Assembly: GCF_021129305.1 (NCBI RefSeq)
Contig: NZ_JAJOMB010000018.1
Location: 62,001-126,000, forward strand
Reading direction: 5' to 3'
Origin: Kineosporia babensis
Lineage (GTDB): Bacteria; Actinomycetota; Actinomycetes; Actinomycetales; Kineosporiaceae
Length of the DNA: 64,000 bases
The notes under the pieces were generated by a model. The model was not told the origin of the DNA. It worked only from the letters and a program-made list of their open reading frames with translations, and ran no database searches. The first letter of the stretch is position 1, and each line of letters opens with the position of its first letter. A program made the translations under genes and the position numbers. Below are positions 1 through 8,870 of the stretch, in pieces.

Positions 1-1194
1 GCCACCCAGGACCTGCCCACCCTCTCCGGCTGGACCACCAGCGGCATCGCCGGGCTCTTCCGCCAGGCCGACCGGCTCTACTCCTCCCGCCAGGAACGGT
101 TCCTGGTCACCGAGACCAACGCCCAGAGCATCGACGGCAGCTGGAACAACCGCCCGCCGTGGCCCGGCCAGCTCCGCCAGGCCGCCTTCGCGCTGATCAG
201 CCGCGGCGCCTCGATGATCGAGTACTGGCACTGGCACACCCTGCCCTACGGCACCGAAACCTACTGGGGCGGTGTCATCCCGCACTCGCTCCAGCCCGGC
301 CGGATCTACCGCGAGGTCGCCGAGATCGGCAACCAGCTCAAAGACCTGGACCTGGACGGCTTCGAGCCCGACACCGACGTCGCCCTGCTCTGGTCCAACC
401 CCTCCAACTGGGCCCTGCAGTTCTTCCCGCCGCTTGCCACCTCGGACGGAAAGCCCGACCCCGCTTCTTACGAGCGCATTTTCGACGCCTACCACCGCGG
501 CGTGATCGACGCCGGCGCCCAGGCCCGGATCCTCCACCTGACCCAGGCCACCGAACTGGGCGCCCAGGCGCTGGCCGAGAAGCACCCCGTCCTGATCGCC
601 CCAGCGCTCTACGTGGCCGACGACGCCGAACTGGAACTCCTGCGCGACTATGCCGCTGCCGGCGGACATCTGGTGCTCGGCATCCGCACCGGATACGGCG
701 ACGAGGAAGCCCGCGCCCGGATCGCGGTCGCGCCGGCCATCCTTGGTGAACCTGCGGGCGTCCACTATGACGAGTACTCCAACCTGAGCGCACCGATCGA
801 GGTGAGCGGAGACCTCACCGGTGCCGCCACCGGCTGGATCGACGGCCTGATCGTGGACGACGCCGAAACCGTGGCCAGGTATACGCACCCACGCTTCGGG
901 GAGTTCCCCGCAGTCACCACCACCAGCCACGGCGCCGGCCGGATCACCACCGTCGGCACCGTTCCCGACAACCAGTTGGCGACCGCGATCGTCCACTGGC
1001 TGGTACCGGACAAGACCGCCGACGAACTGCTGCCCGAGCGCTCGCTGCCGGTCACCGTCTCGTCCGGAACGCTCAAGGACGGTCGCCGCGCCTGGTTCCT
1101 GTTCAACTGGAGCTGGGACGAGATCAGCGTCAAACGTGCCACCGGAGAAAGCATCACCCTCCCGTCCTGGGGGACCCACCTGCTCCTCGAATGA
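1..1194 (+). CDS. Beta-galactosidase, GH42 family (3' part only)
   Basis: The reading frame is open from base 1, so the N-terminal two thirds of the gene lie outside the window. The visible 397 residues begin near the end of the TIM barrel. A VTETN motif at residues 36-40 carries the Glu expected as the GH42 nucleophile. After it come a Trp/His-rich stretch (EYWHWHTLPYGTETYWGG), a trimerisation-like domain and a C-terminal beta domain. GH42 enzymes hydrolyse terminal beta-galactosides and are normally cytoplasmic. The stop is 20 bp before a sugar ABC transporter operon on the same strand, so the enzyme probably acts on the imported oligosaccharide. Family assignment is firm; the substrate is not known. 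Confidence 0.88.
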   Translation, partial: ATQDLPTLSGWTTSGIAGLFRQADRLYSSRQERFLVTETNAQSIDGSWNNRPPWPGQLRQAAFALISRGASMIEYWHWHTLPYGTETYWGGVIPHSLQPGRIYREVAEIGNQLKDLDLDGFEPDTDVALLWSNPSNWALQFFPPLATSDGKPDPASYERIFDAYHRGVIDAGAQARILHLTQATELGAQALAEKHPVLIAPALYVADDAELELLRDYAAAGGHLVLGIRTGYGDEEARARIAVAPAILGEPAGVHYDEYSNLSAPIEVSGDLTGAATGWIDGLIVDDAETVARYTHPRFGEFPAVTTTSHGAGRITTVGTVPDNQLATAIVHWLVPDKTADELLPERSLPVTVSSGTLKDGRRAWFLFNWSWDEISVKRATGESITLPSWGTHLLLE

Positions 1195-1214
1195 TCCGAG
1201 AAAGGTGAAACGCG

Positions 1215-2579
1215 ATGCGCAAGCGTGCAACGAAGCCCGCTGCCGGAACGGTTCTCACGGTCGTGACCGTGCTGAGCGCCGTGAGCCTGGCCGCCTGCTC
1301 CTCCTCCAGCGACGAGCAGGAGGGCCCGGCCCAGGCGCCGGTGAACCAGGCGCAGATCGACGAGGCGCTGAACACACCCACCACGCTGACGTTCTGGACC
1401 TGGGTCCCGAACATCGAGGACGAGGTGGCGCTGTTCGAGGCCAAGTATCCGAGCATCGATGTCAAGGTGGAGAACGTCGGGCAGGGCCTGGCCCAGTACC
1501 AGAAGCTGCGCACCGCGCTGAAGTCCGGCGAGGGCGCCCCCGATCTGGTCCAGGTCGAGTTCCAGTACATCCCCTCGTTCACCATCACCAAGTCGCTGCT
1601 CGACCTGACCCCGTACGGCGCCGGCGATCTCAAGGCCAACTACCCGGAATGGATCTGGAACCAGGTCGCGCCCAGCGGGGGAGTGTACGGGCTGCCGCAG
1701 GACTCCGGGCCGATGGGCAACCTGTATCGCGCCGACATCCTGAAGGAAGCCGGCATCACCGAGGCACCGCAGACCTGGGAGCAGTACGCCGCGGACGCCC
1801 GGACGGTACGGGACAAGACCGACTCCTACATCAGTAATCTCGCCTCGAACGAACCCGCCGCGATGGTCGGGCTGCTCTGGCAGGCGGGTGCCCAGCCGTT
1901 CGGGTTCGACGGCGAGAAGACCGTCACGATCGACGTGAACAGCGATGCCGCCAAGCAGGTCTATGCCTACTGGCAGGATCTGATCGCGCAGGACCTGGTC
2001 TCCACCGATCCGGACTTCACCGACTCCTGGTACCAGGGCTTCTCCCGGGACAAGTACGCCGGCTGGCTGACCGCCGCCTGGGCCCCGGTCTTCCTGCAGG
2101 GAACGGTGAAAGACACCGCGGGCAAGTGGAAGGCCGCGCCGCTGCCACAGTGGTCGTCCGGAGAGCCGGTCGCCGGAAACTGGGGCGGTTCCAGCGATGC
2201 CGTGCTCGCGACGTCCAAAAATCCGATCGCCGCCTACGAACTGGCCGAGTTCCTGAACACCGATCCCGAGTCCACCCGGATGCTGAACGAGCAGCAGAAC
2301 CTCTTCCCGGTGCAGACCGCGCAGCTGGAAGACTCCGCGTTCACCGAGGCCAAGTCCGACTTCTTCGGCGGCCAGCCGGTCAACGAACTGTTCTCGCAGA
2401 TCGCGCCCACGGTCAACACCGACTTCCAGTGGCTGCCGTTCATGGATTACGCGTACAGCCGGTTCAACGAGACGATCGGCGATGCGATGACCAACAAGGG
2501 TGACCTGGGCGCGGCCGCCGACCTCTGGCAGAGCGATCTGGAGAAGTACGCCCAGCAGCAGGGTTTCGAGGTGAACTGA
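1215..2579 (+). CDS. Sugar ABC transporter substrate-binding lipoprotein
   Basis: This 454-residue protein has a lipoprotein signal (basic N-terminus, hydrophobic stretch, LAAC lipobox with Cys near residue 28) and a body typical of family 1 extracellular solute-binding proteins (TFWTWVPNIEDEVALFEAKYPSIDVKVENV). It would capture an oligosaccharide outside the membrane for the two permeases that follow. The start ATG has an AAAGGTG ribosome-binding sequence just upstream. The stop TGA overlaps the next ATG by one base (TGATG), which implies translational coupling. No ATPase gene is adjacent; such CUT1 importers commonly borrow a shared MsiK-type ATPase encoded elsewhere, which is inference here. 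Confidence 0.93.
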   Translation: MRKRATKPAAGTVLTVVTVLSAVSLAACSSSSDEQEGPAQAPVNQAQIDEALNTPTTLTFWTWVPNIEDEVALFEAKYPSIDVKVENVGQGLAQYQKLRTALKSGEGAPDLVQVEFQYIPSFTITKSLLDLTPYGAGDLKANYPEWIWNQVAPSGGVYGLPQDSGPMGNLYRADILKEAGITEAPQTWEQYAADARTVRDKTDSYISNLASNEPAAMVGLLWQAGAQPFGFDGEKTVTIDVNSDAAKQVYAYWQDLIAQDLVSTDPDFTDSWYQGFSRDKYAGWLTAAWAPVFLQGTVKDTAGKWKAAPLPQWSSGEPVAGNWGGSSDAVLATSKNPIAAYELAEFLNTDPESTRMLNEQQNLFPVQTAQLEDSAFTEAKSDFFGGQPVNELFSQIAPTVNTDFQWLPFMDYAYSRFNETIGDAMTNKGDLGAAADLWQSDLEKYAQQQGFEVN

Positions 2580-3505
2580 TGACCTTGACCGCAGCCCGCC
2601 CGGTCCGCGCCAAGGTCGTTCACAAAGTCTCGCCCGCAGTGCGCAGCCAGCATCGGGCGGCGTACATCCTGGTGCTGCCCTTCCTGATCTTCTTCACGGC
2701 CATGCTGCTGGCCCCGCTGGCCTATTCGGCGTACCTCAGCCTGTTCCGGACCCAGCTGATCGGCGGCCGGCAGTTCGCCGGGCTGGAGAACTACCGCCGG
2801 GCCTTCACCGATCCTTCCTTCCTGGACGGCCTGCGACGCGTGGCCCTGTTCCTGGTCGTACAGGTGCCGATCATGCTCGGCCTGGCCCTGTTCCTCGCCC
2901 TGGCTCTGGACAGCGGCCTGGCCCGGGGCGCGAAAACGCTGCGGCTGCTGTACTTCGTGCCCTACGCCGTGCCCGGGGTGGTGGCCACGCTGATGTGGGG
3001 CTACCTCTACGGCCCGGACTACGGACCGATCGCCCAGGTCGCCGAGCGCCTCGGCCTCGGGGCGCCGGATCTCCTGGCCCCGGGCAGCATCCTGGGCTCA
3101 ATGATGAACATCGTGACGTGGGAGTACGTCGGCTACAACATGATCATCATGTACGCCGCGCTGCGCGCAGTCCCGGCCGAACTGAGCGAGGCGGCGGCGA
3201 TCGACGGCGCCGGGGCGGTCCGCATCGCCTGGAGCATCAAGGTCCCGGCGATCCGCCCGGCCATCCTGCTCACCGTGATCTTCTCGATCATCGGCACCTT
3301 CCAGCTGTTCAACGAGCCCAGCCTGCTGCGCTCGGCCGCCCCCAATGCGATCGGTGAGGACTACACCCCGAACTTCTACGCCTACTCGATCGCCTTCACC
3401 CAGCAGGACGTCAATTACGCTGCCGCACTGGCCTTCCTGCTCGGCACCGTGATCGCCGTGATCTCCTACCTGGTGCAGTCCGCGCAGAACCGGAGGCTGG
3501 CATGA
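2579..3505 (+). CDS. Sugar ABC transporter permease, MalF type
   Basis: The protein has 308 residues with about six hydrophobic membrane segments. The cytoplasmic EAA loop is visible as LSEAAAIDGAGAVRIAWSIKVPAIRP around residues 203-228; this loop docks the ATPase in binding-protein-dependent importers. The N-terminal segment before the first membrane helix is short and basic. It is the first of two permeases in the operon and would form the channel as a heterodimer with its neighbour. Start and stop codons overlap the flanking genes by 1 and 4 bases. Confidence 0.93.
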   Translation: MTLTAARPVRAKVVHKVSPAVRSQHRAAYILVLPFLIFFTAMLLAPLAYSAYLSLFRTQLIGGRQFAGLENYRRAFTDPSFLDGLRRVALFLVVQVPIMLGLALFLALALDSGLARGAKTLRLLYFVPYAVPGVVATLMWGYLYGPDYGPIAQVAERLGLGAPDLLAPGSILGSMMNIVTWEYVGYNMIIMYAALRAVPAELSEAAAIDGAGAVRIAWSIKVPAIRPAILLTVIFSIIGTFQLFNEPSLLRSAAPNAIGEDYTPNFYAYSIAFTQQDVNYAAALAFLLGTVIAVISYLVQSAQNRRLA

Positions 3506-4350
3506 CCCGGCGCCGCAGCACCCTGCTGACCGTGCTGCTGTGGCTGGTGGCGCTGTACTTCGTGCTGCCGCTGGCCTGGCTGGCCCTGTCCAGCACCAAG
3601 GACAACTCAGACCTGTTCACCTCGTTCGGTTTCTGGTTCGGCGACCGGTTCTCCCTGGCCGACAACCTGCGGGCGGTGTTCGAGTTCCGCGACGGCCAGT
3701 ACCTGCGCTGGACCCTGAACACCGCGATCTACGCCTTCGCCGGCGCCACCGGGGCCTCGCTGCTGGCCACCATGGCCGGCTACGCCTTCGCCAAGTACCG
3801 CTTCCCGGGCGACAAGCTCTACTTCAGCGTCATTCTCGGCGCGATCATGATTCCGCTGACTGCCCTGGCGCTGCCCACGTACCTGATCTTCAACGCCGCC
3901 AACCTGACCAACACCATGTGGGCGATCATCGTGCCCTCGCTGGTCAGCCCGTTCGGCGTGTACCTGATGCGGGTCTACGCGGCCGACTCGGTGCCCGACG
4001 CGCTGATCGAGGCGGCCCGGATCGACGGCGCGGGGGAGTTGCGGATCTTCGCCCAGATCGGGCTGCGGCTGCTCGGGCCCGGCATCGTGACGGTGTTCCT
4101 GTTCACCCTGGTCGCCACCTGGAACAACTACTTCCTGCCGCTGATCATGTTGAACAGTTCGGATCTGTACCCGCTGACCGTGGGCCTGGCCCAGCAGCAG
4201 GCCGCCAGCGCCGCCGGTGGCGGCTCCGAGGCACTGTTCTCCACGGTGATCACCGGCTCGTTCGTCTCGGTGGTGCCGCTGGTGATCGCCTTCGTCTTCC
4301 TGCAGCGCTACTGGCAGTCCGGTCTGGGGGCCGGGTCAGTGAAGGGCTGA
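3502..4350 (+). CDS. Sugar ABC transporter permease, MalG type
   Basis: The 282-residue integral membrane protein begins with an ATG inside the ATGA overlap with the preceding permease. Its EAA loop reads LIEAARIDGAGELRIFAQIGL, and a WNNYFLPL segment typical of MalG-like subunits follows. It completes the CUT1 importer with the preceding binding protein and permease. The last 15 bases overlap the 3' end of the convergent ArsR-type gene, so the metal locus abuts this sugar operon without a spacer. Confidence 0.93.
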   Translation: MTRRRSTLLTVLLWLVALYFVLPLAWLALSSTKDNSDLFTSFGFWFGDRFSLADNLRAVFEFRDGQYLRWTLNTAIYAFAGATGASLLATMAGYAFAKYRFPGDKLYFSVILGAIMIPLTALALPTYLIFNAANLTNTMWAIIVPSLVSPFGVYLMRVYAADSVPDALIEAARIDGAGELRIFAQIGLRLLGPGIVTVFLFTLVATWNNYFLPLIMLNSSDLYPLTVGLAQQQAASAAGGGSEALFSTVITGSFVSVVPLVIAFVFLQRYWQSGLGAGSVKG

Positions 4351-4767
4351 GGAGGCGTTGTCGGTGACGCCCAGGCGCCGGTGCTCGCTGTGGTAGATGG
4401 CCTGGTCGAGCAGTTGGGCCACGTGGTTGTCGTACAGGCTGTAGACAATGCTGCGCCCGGCCCGGGTGCCCACCACCAGATCGAGGTTGCGCAGCAGCCG
4501 TAGCTGATGTGACACCGCCGACTGCTCCATGCCCACCGCCTCGGCCAGATCGCTCACCGCCCGCGGCCCCTGCCGCAGCTCGGTGAGGATCAGCAACCGG
4601 CTCGGGGTGGCCAGCGCCTGCAACGTGGTCGCCACGAAGGCAGCGGTCTCCGCATCCAGCCGCTGAGCAGGCCGATCGCGTCCCTGCACTCCATGTCCCA
4701 CAAGCAGGCACTTTACCTGGTGGTCCGGATGACCAGGGCCGAAGGTCCCGTAGGGCCGTCGGCTCAT
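4336..4767 (-). CDS. ArsR/SmtB-family metal-sensing repressor
   Basis: This 143-residue winged-helix protein has a clear ArsR recognition region (ALATPSRLLILTEL, then MEQSAVSHQLRLLR). Near the C-terminus Asp113, His115, His126 and His129 occur with spacing +2, +13 and +16. This matches the alpha-5 metal site of CzrA (Asp84/His86/His97/His100), a Zn/Co sensor; SmtB has Glu in the last position. The gene is divergent from a P1B-4 metal ATPase, and an inverted repeat lies 3 bp upstream of the ATG. The sensor presumably releases the operator on binding Zn or Co. The first ~35 residues are not conserved-looking, so an internal GTG start is possible. Confidence 0.9.
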   Translation of the reverse strand: MSRRPYGTFGPGHPDHQVKCLLVGHGVQGRDRPAQRLDAETAAFVATTLQALATPSRLLILTELRQGPRAVSDLAEAVGMEQSAVSHQLRLLRNLDLVVGTRAGRSIVYSLYDNHVAQLLDQAIYHSEHRRLGVTDNASSALH

Positions 4768-4769
4768 AT

Positions 4770-4789
4770 GAACATATCTTCAGATGTTC
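4770..4789. promoter_or_regulatory. Candidate ArsR-type operator, GAACAT-N8-ATGTTC
   Basis: A perfect 6-bp inverted repeat with an 8-bp spacer lies in the 64-bp gap between the ArsR gene (ATG at 4767) and the metal ATPase (ATG at 4832). Its AT-rich imperfect-palindrome layout is typical of ArsR/SmtB operators. It sits 3 bp from the ArsR start, so that transcript would have almost no leader. The ATPase has a GGAGG ribosome-binding site 8 bp before its ATG. Binding by the adjacent repressor is inferred. Confidence 0.65.
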
Positions 4790-4831
4790 TGATAACTTCT
4801 CAACCTCCGCCGCCGACCGGAGGTTCGCCCG

Positions 4832-6724
4832 ATGGCGCCCACTGCGCTTGCCGCCCGCCCCGCCCCCGTCCAGACCCGTCCGCACCGCACGCCCTGGCTC
4901 GAGTTGCCGGAGATGCGCTGGGCCGGGGCCGCGCTCGGGCTGTTCGTACTCGGGCTGGTGGCTCAGTTCAGCGGCGCGCCCGAATGGCTCAGCTGGACGC
5001 TGTACCTGGCCTGCTACGCGGCCGGTGGCTGGGAACCGGCGCTGGCCGGGCTGCAGGCGCTGCGCGAGAAGACCCTCGACGTCGATCTGCTGATGGTGGT
5101 CGCGGCGATCGGCGCCGCCGCGATCGGCCAGGTGCTGGACGGCGCCCTGCTCATCGTCATCTTCGCCACCTCCGGCGCCCTGGAGGCCCTGGCCACCGCC
5201 CGCACCGAGGACTCTGTGCGTGGCTTGCTGCACCTTGCCCCCGAGACGGCTGTCAGGGTGCGCACGGGCGTGGAGGAGGAGGTGCCGATCGCCGAACTGG
5301 CCGTGGACGACGAGATCCTGGTGCGCCCGGGCGAACGGATCGGCGCCGACGGTGTGGTGGTCGCGGGCGCCAGTGACGTAGACCAGGCAACGGTGACGGG
5401 GGAGTCGCTGCCGGTCGAAAAGGTCGTGAACGACGAGGTCTTCGCCGGGACGCTGAACGGCACCGGCGTGCTGCGGGTACGGGTCGCCCGGCGGGCCGAG
5501 GACTCGGTCGTCGCCCGGATCGCCAACCTGGTCGAGGAGGCCAGCAAGACCAAGGCCACCACCCAGCTGTTCGTCGAGAAGGTGGAGCAGCGCTACTCGA
5601 TCGGCATGGTGGTGGCCACCCTGGCCCTGTTCGGCATCCCGCTGCTGTTCGGCGAGACGTTCCAGGACGCGCTGCTGCGGGCCATGACGTTCATGATCGT
5701 GGCCTCGCCCTGCGCCATCGTGCTCTCCAGCATGCCGCCGCTGCTGGCCGCGATCGCCAACGCCGGCCGCCACGGCGTGCTGATCAAGTCGGCCGTGGTG
5801 ATGGAACGCCTCGGCACCACCTCCCGCGTCGCCTTCGACAAGACCGGCACCCTCACTCAGGGCACTCCGGTTCTGGCGGAAGTACGCCTGCTGGGCGAGA
5901 TTTCCGAGGACGAGGTGCTGCGGCGGGCCGCCGCAGTCGAGCGCTTCAGCGAACATCCGCTGGCCAGAGCTGTGGTGCGGGCGGCCCAGGAGCGCGGGCT
6001 CGAGGTTTCGGCCGCGGTCGATTTCGCGGCCCACCCGGGCGTTGGGGTCGCCGGAATGGTGGACGGGTCGCAGGTCACCGTCCGCTCACCCCGGTCCGAG
6101 TCCATCCCCGCGCTGGAAGCCGGAAGGACCGCGGTGCTGGTGGAAATCGACCACGAATTGAGCGCCGTACTCAGCTTCACCGACCGGCTACGCCCCAACG
6201 CCGCCCAAGCCGTGGCCGCCGTCACCGCGCTCACCGAGCAACCGCCCGTGCTGCTCACCGGCGACAACGCAGCCGCCGCCGAGCACGTCGCCAGCCAGGC
6301 CGGTCTCCAGGTCAGCAAGGCCGAACTGCTGCCCGAAGAAAAGCTCGGCCAGGTCCGGCAGATGCAGCACGACGGCGAGCGCGTGCTGTTCGTGGGTGAC
6401 GGCATCAACGACGCCCCGGCCCTGGCCGCTGCGCATTCCGGTGTAGCGATGGGTGCCGGCTCAGACCTGACTCTGCAGACCGCCGACGCCGTCGTGGTCC
6501 GTGACGACCTCACGGCTGTTCCGGCGGTGATCGCCCTGTCGCGCCGGGCCCGTCGGGTGGTGATCGCCAATCTCTGCATCGCGGCCGGTTTCATCACCGT
6601 GCTCGTGCTGTGGGATCTGTTCGGCCACCTGCCGTTGCCGCTCGGGGTGGCCGGGCACGAGGGCTCGACCATCATCGTCGGGCTGAACGGGCTGCGGCTG
6701 CTCCGTGAGAAAGCCTGGCGGTAG
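4832..6724 (+). CDS. P1B-4 type heavy-metal-transporting ATPase (Co/Zn/Fe class)
   Basis: The protein has 630 residues and all P-type ATPase signatures: TGES (189-192), SPC in the transport helix (292-294), phosphorylated Asp336 in DKTGTLT, SEHPLA of the nucleotide domain, and GDGINDAP. The last membrane helix contains HEGST (609-613). The SPC plus HEG(G/S)T pair defines subgroup P1B-4 (CoaT, CtpD, CtpJ), which exports Co, Fe or Zn. No N-terminal metal-binding domain is present, also usual for this subgroup. Divergent transcription from an ArsR sensor with a CzrA-like site supports a Zn/Co efflux role. The exact metal is not decided. Confidence 0.93.
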   Translation: MAPTALAARPAPVQTRPHRTPWLELPEMRWAGAALGLFVLGLVAQFSGAPEWLSWTLYLACYAAGGWEPALAGLQALREKTLDVDLLMVVAAIGAAAIGQVLDGALLIVIFATSGALEALATARTEDSVRGLLHLAPETAVRVRTGVEEEVPIAELAVDDEILVRPGERIGADGVVVAGASDVDQATVTGESLPVEKVVNDEVFAGTLNGTGVLRVRVARRAEDSVVARIANLVEEASKTKATTQLFVEKVEQRYSIGMVVATLALFGIPLLFGETFQDALLRAMTFMIVASPCAIVLSSMPPLLAAIANAGRHGVLIKSAVVMERLGTTSRVAFDKTGTLTQGTPVLAEVRLLGEISEDEVLRRAAAVERFSEHPLARAVVRAAQERGLEVSAAVDFAAHPGVGVAGMVDGSQVTVRSPRSESIPALEAGRTAVLVEIDHELSAVLSFTDRLRPNAAQAVAAVTALTEQPPVLLTGDNAAAAEHVASQAGLQVSKAELLPEEKLGQVRQMQHDGERVLFVGDGINDAPALAAAHSGVAMGAGSDLTLQTADAVVVRDDLTAVPAVIALSRRARRVVIANLCIAAGFITVLVLWDLFGHLPLPLGVAGHEGSTIIVGLNGLRLLREKAWR

Positions 6725-6791
6725 CTCTGGGCTACGGCGCTGGTCCGGGAGAGAATGCCGATCTGCCGGAATGCTTGGGAGCTGCTGCCGT

Positions 6792-7391
6792 ATGACGGAG
6801 TCATCGAAGGTCATCGGGATCGTGCTGTTCGACGGGGTGGAGGAACTCGACGCCGTCGGCCCCTGGGAAGTGCTGGCCTACTGGACGCTGAACCACCCGG
6901 AAGACGAGTACCGGGTGATCACTCTCTCGCCCAGCGGCGAGGTGGTGACCTGCGCCAAGGGCATGCGCATCACCCCCGACCACTCGTTCGCGAACGCACC
7001 CGCGCTGGAAGTCCTGCTTCATCCCGGAGGCCGGGGCACCCGTCCTCTGAGCCGTAATCAGGAACATCTGGCCTGGGTGCGTGATCAGGCCGCCAGCACC
7101 AGCCTGATCACCAGCGTCTGCACCGGCTCGCTGGTCTACGCCGCGGCCGGCCTGCTGAGGAACCGTCCGGCCACCACGCACTGGGGTGCCCTCGACGAAC
7201 TCGCTGCCCTGGACAGCACCATCAAGATCGACGAGACCTCCCGCTTCGTCGACGACATCGACGTGATCACCAGCGCCGGTGTCTCGGCGGGCATCGACAT
7301 GGCCCTGCACCTGGTCTCGCGCCTGAGCTTCCCCGACCGGGCCGTCGAAGTGCGCCGCGGGATTCAGTACGACCCCGAACCGCCTGTCTAG
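6792..7391 (+). CDS. DJ-1/PfpI-family protein, isonitrile hydratase-like
   Basis: The protein has 199 residues of the glutamine-amidotransferase-like DJ-1/PfpI fold. The nucleophile elbow is TSVCTGSLVYAAAGLL with Cys110, and THWGALDEL follows, as in the isonitrile hydratase/AraC-amidase subgroup. The likely ATG at 6792 begins MTESSKVIGIVLFDGVEELD. In-frame upstream starts add only a non-conserved Arg-rich extension. The gene is alone, 67 bp after the metal ATPase. Substrate cannot be read from context; family members include isonitrile hydratases, stress glyoxalases and regulators. Confidence 0.82.
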   Translation: MTESSKVIGIVLFDGVEELDAVGPWEVLAYWTLNHPEDEYRVITLSPSGEVVTCAKGMRITPDHSFANAPALEVLLHPGGRGTRPLSRNQEHLAWVRDQAASTSLITSVCTGSLVYAAAGLLRNRPATTHWGALDELAALDSTIKIDETSRFVDDIDVITSAGVSAGIDMALHLVSRLSFPDRAVEVRRGIQYDPEPPV

Positions 7392-7504
7392 AGCCTAGTG
7401 TCAGGGGGGCGTTGTCGAACTCGAAGGCGTGGTCGTGGCTGCCGGAGCAGATGAAGGAGAATCAGGCCGACAAGTCTCTTTCAACCGAACGGTGCGGTCT
7501 GGTC

Positions 7505-8842
7505 ATGGTGCAGGAACGACGACTGATCCCGGTTCTGGCTCTCACCTGTGCGGTGCTCCTTGGCGCCTGCTCCGGGACGTCGTCACCGGCTGGCCAGGCG
7601 CCTGAGGACCCGATGCCAGCAGCTTCGGCGCCTTCGAAGGCCGGGCAGATCCAGATCGATCGGAAGGTGGATTTCACCGTCCAGGTCTCGGATGCTTCCG
7701 ATGCTCGGCTCACGACCGAAGCCACCACTCTTCGTCCCAAGACCAATGCGGACGACCGGGTCCTGATCCTTCACGGCATCACGAGCGAGAAGAGTTTTCT
7801 CGCCACGGAGGACAGTGCCGATCCGCTGGACGGCGCTGGTTCCACTCTGAACTCGTTCACCCGGATCGGCCGGTGGACGGAATCCGAGGGCTTCGAAGCG
7901 TCGGCCCGAACCGGTCGCGAGAGTAAAGGGGTTCTGGCCGGGTCCGAACGTCAGGTCACGGCGCTGACCCAGGTGGACGATCGCTTGGTCTGGATCGAGT
8001 CACCCAGCACCGACATCCTGTTCATGGAATGGAGCTTGTGGACTGCGGGAGTCGATGGTTCTGCTGCCCGGGAACTGGCACACAGCCAGGTTCTGAAGGG
8101 AGCTGCGCGACCGCTGCCCGTGACCGGGGGCACCTATCCCGTGGTTATCGGTGAATATGTGTACTGGGCGGCCACAGTTGCCACGACGACGACACCGGAC
8201 CCGCAGGCCGAGAAGGACTGGGAATTCAATGTTCTCCGGACCCGGCTGTCCGGTAAGGGCAAGGTCGAGACCGTGGCGAAGAACGCGGTGATGCCGGCCC
8301 GGGCCGGTGGTGACCTGATCTACGCGGCTCAGGAGGAACGCGCCTCGGACACCTACGAAATTCACCGGAAGGCGGTGTCCGGCGACGGTAGGGACGAGAT
8401 TCTGGTCCGCGGCAGCCGGGTCGGAACCTCGGACATCGTCGAAGTCGCCAGTTCGGAAGCCTATCTGGCCTGGGCGGTCCGATCCCCTGAGATCGGTGAC
8501 GAGGGGTGGAACAGCAAGGAGTCACAACCCGGTCAGATCTTCGTCATGGATCTGGACACGACGGAGGTGACTACCGTGATCACTGCCGACGATGTTGGGG
8601 GCAGCGGGAAGCTTTCCCTTACCCGAACCGGCGTTCTGTGGGGCAACGGCTCAGGCAACGGTGATCCGACCGAGTACTACCTGAACATGGCGACGAAGAG
8701 ACTCTTCTGGTTTGCCAAGAACCGCGGGAACAGCTCTGTAGAAGGTGATCCCGCTCATGACTTCGTCATGTGGACCAAGGGTTCCGACCCGAAGACCCAC
8801 CGCAGCCTCTGGCACCTGGCTCAGCTGAACACTTCAAGCTGA
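7505..8842 (+). CDS. Secreted lipoprotein, probable beta-propeller, unknown function
   Basis: The 445-residue protein starts at ATG 7505 with a textbook lipoprotein signal (basic start, hydrophobic run, LLGAC lipobox). It then has no recognisable enzyme motif. The body has regularly spaced short strands with Trp/Tyr-rich turns (LVWIESPS, YVYWAAT, YLAWAVRS, GVLWGNGS, FVMWTKGS) at roughly 50-80 residue intervals, which suggests a beta-propeller of the TolB/WD40-like kind. This is inference from pattern only. It is monocistronic and convergent with the next gene. Confidence 0.7.
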   Translation: MVQERRLIPVLALTCAVLLGACSGTSSPAGQAPEDPMPAASAPSKAGQIQIDRKVDFTVQVSDASDARLTTEATTLRPKTNADDRVLILHGITSEKSFLATEDSADPLDGAGSTLNSFTRIGRWTESEGFEASARTGRESKGVLAGSERQVTALTQVDDRLVWIESPSTDILFMEWSLWTAGVDGSAARELAHSQVLKGAARPLPVTGGTYPVVIGEYVYWAATVATTTTPDPQAEKDWEFNVLRTRLSGKGKVETVAKNAVMPARAGGDLIYAAQEERASDTYEIHRKAVSGDGRDEILVRGSRVGTSDIVEVASSEAYLAWAVRSPEIGDEGWNSKESQPGQIFVMDLDTTEVTTVITADDVGGSGKLSLTRTGVLWGNGSGNGDPTEYYLNMATKRLFWFAKNRGNSSVEGDPAHDFVMWTKGSDPKTHRSLWHLAQLNTSS

Positions 8843-8870
8843 TCGACTGATACCTCTTTCGGCCGCGGCT

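Noticed and set aside
4250-6034. A 594-codon minus-strand frame across the metal ATPase
   Set aside because: No family features; it covers the ArsR gene in another frame and the well-supported ATPase on the opposite strand.
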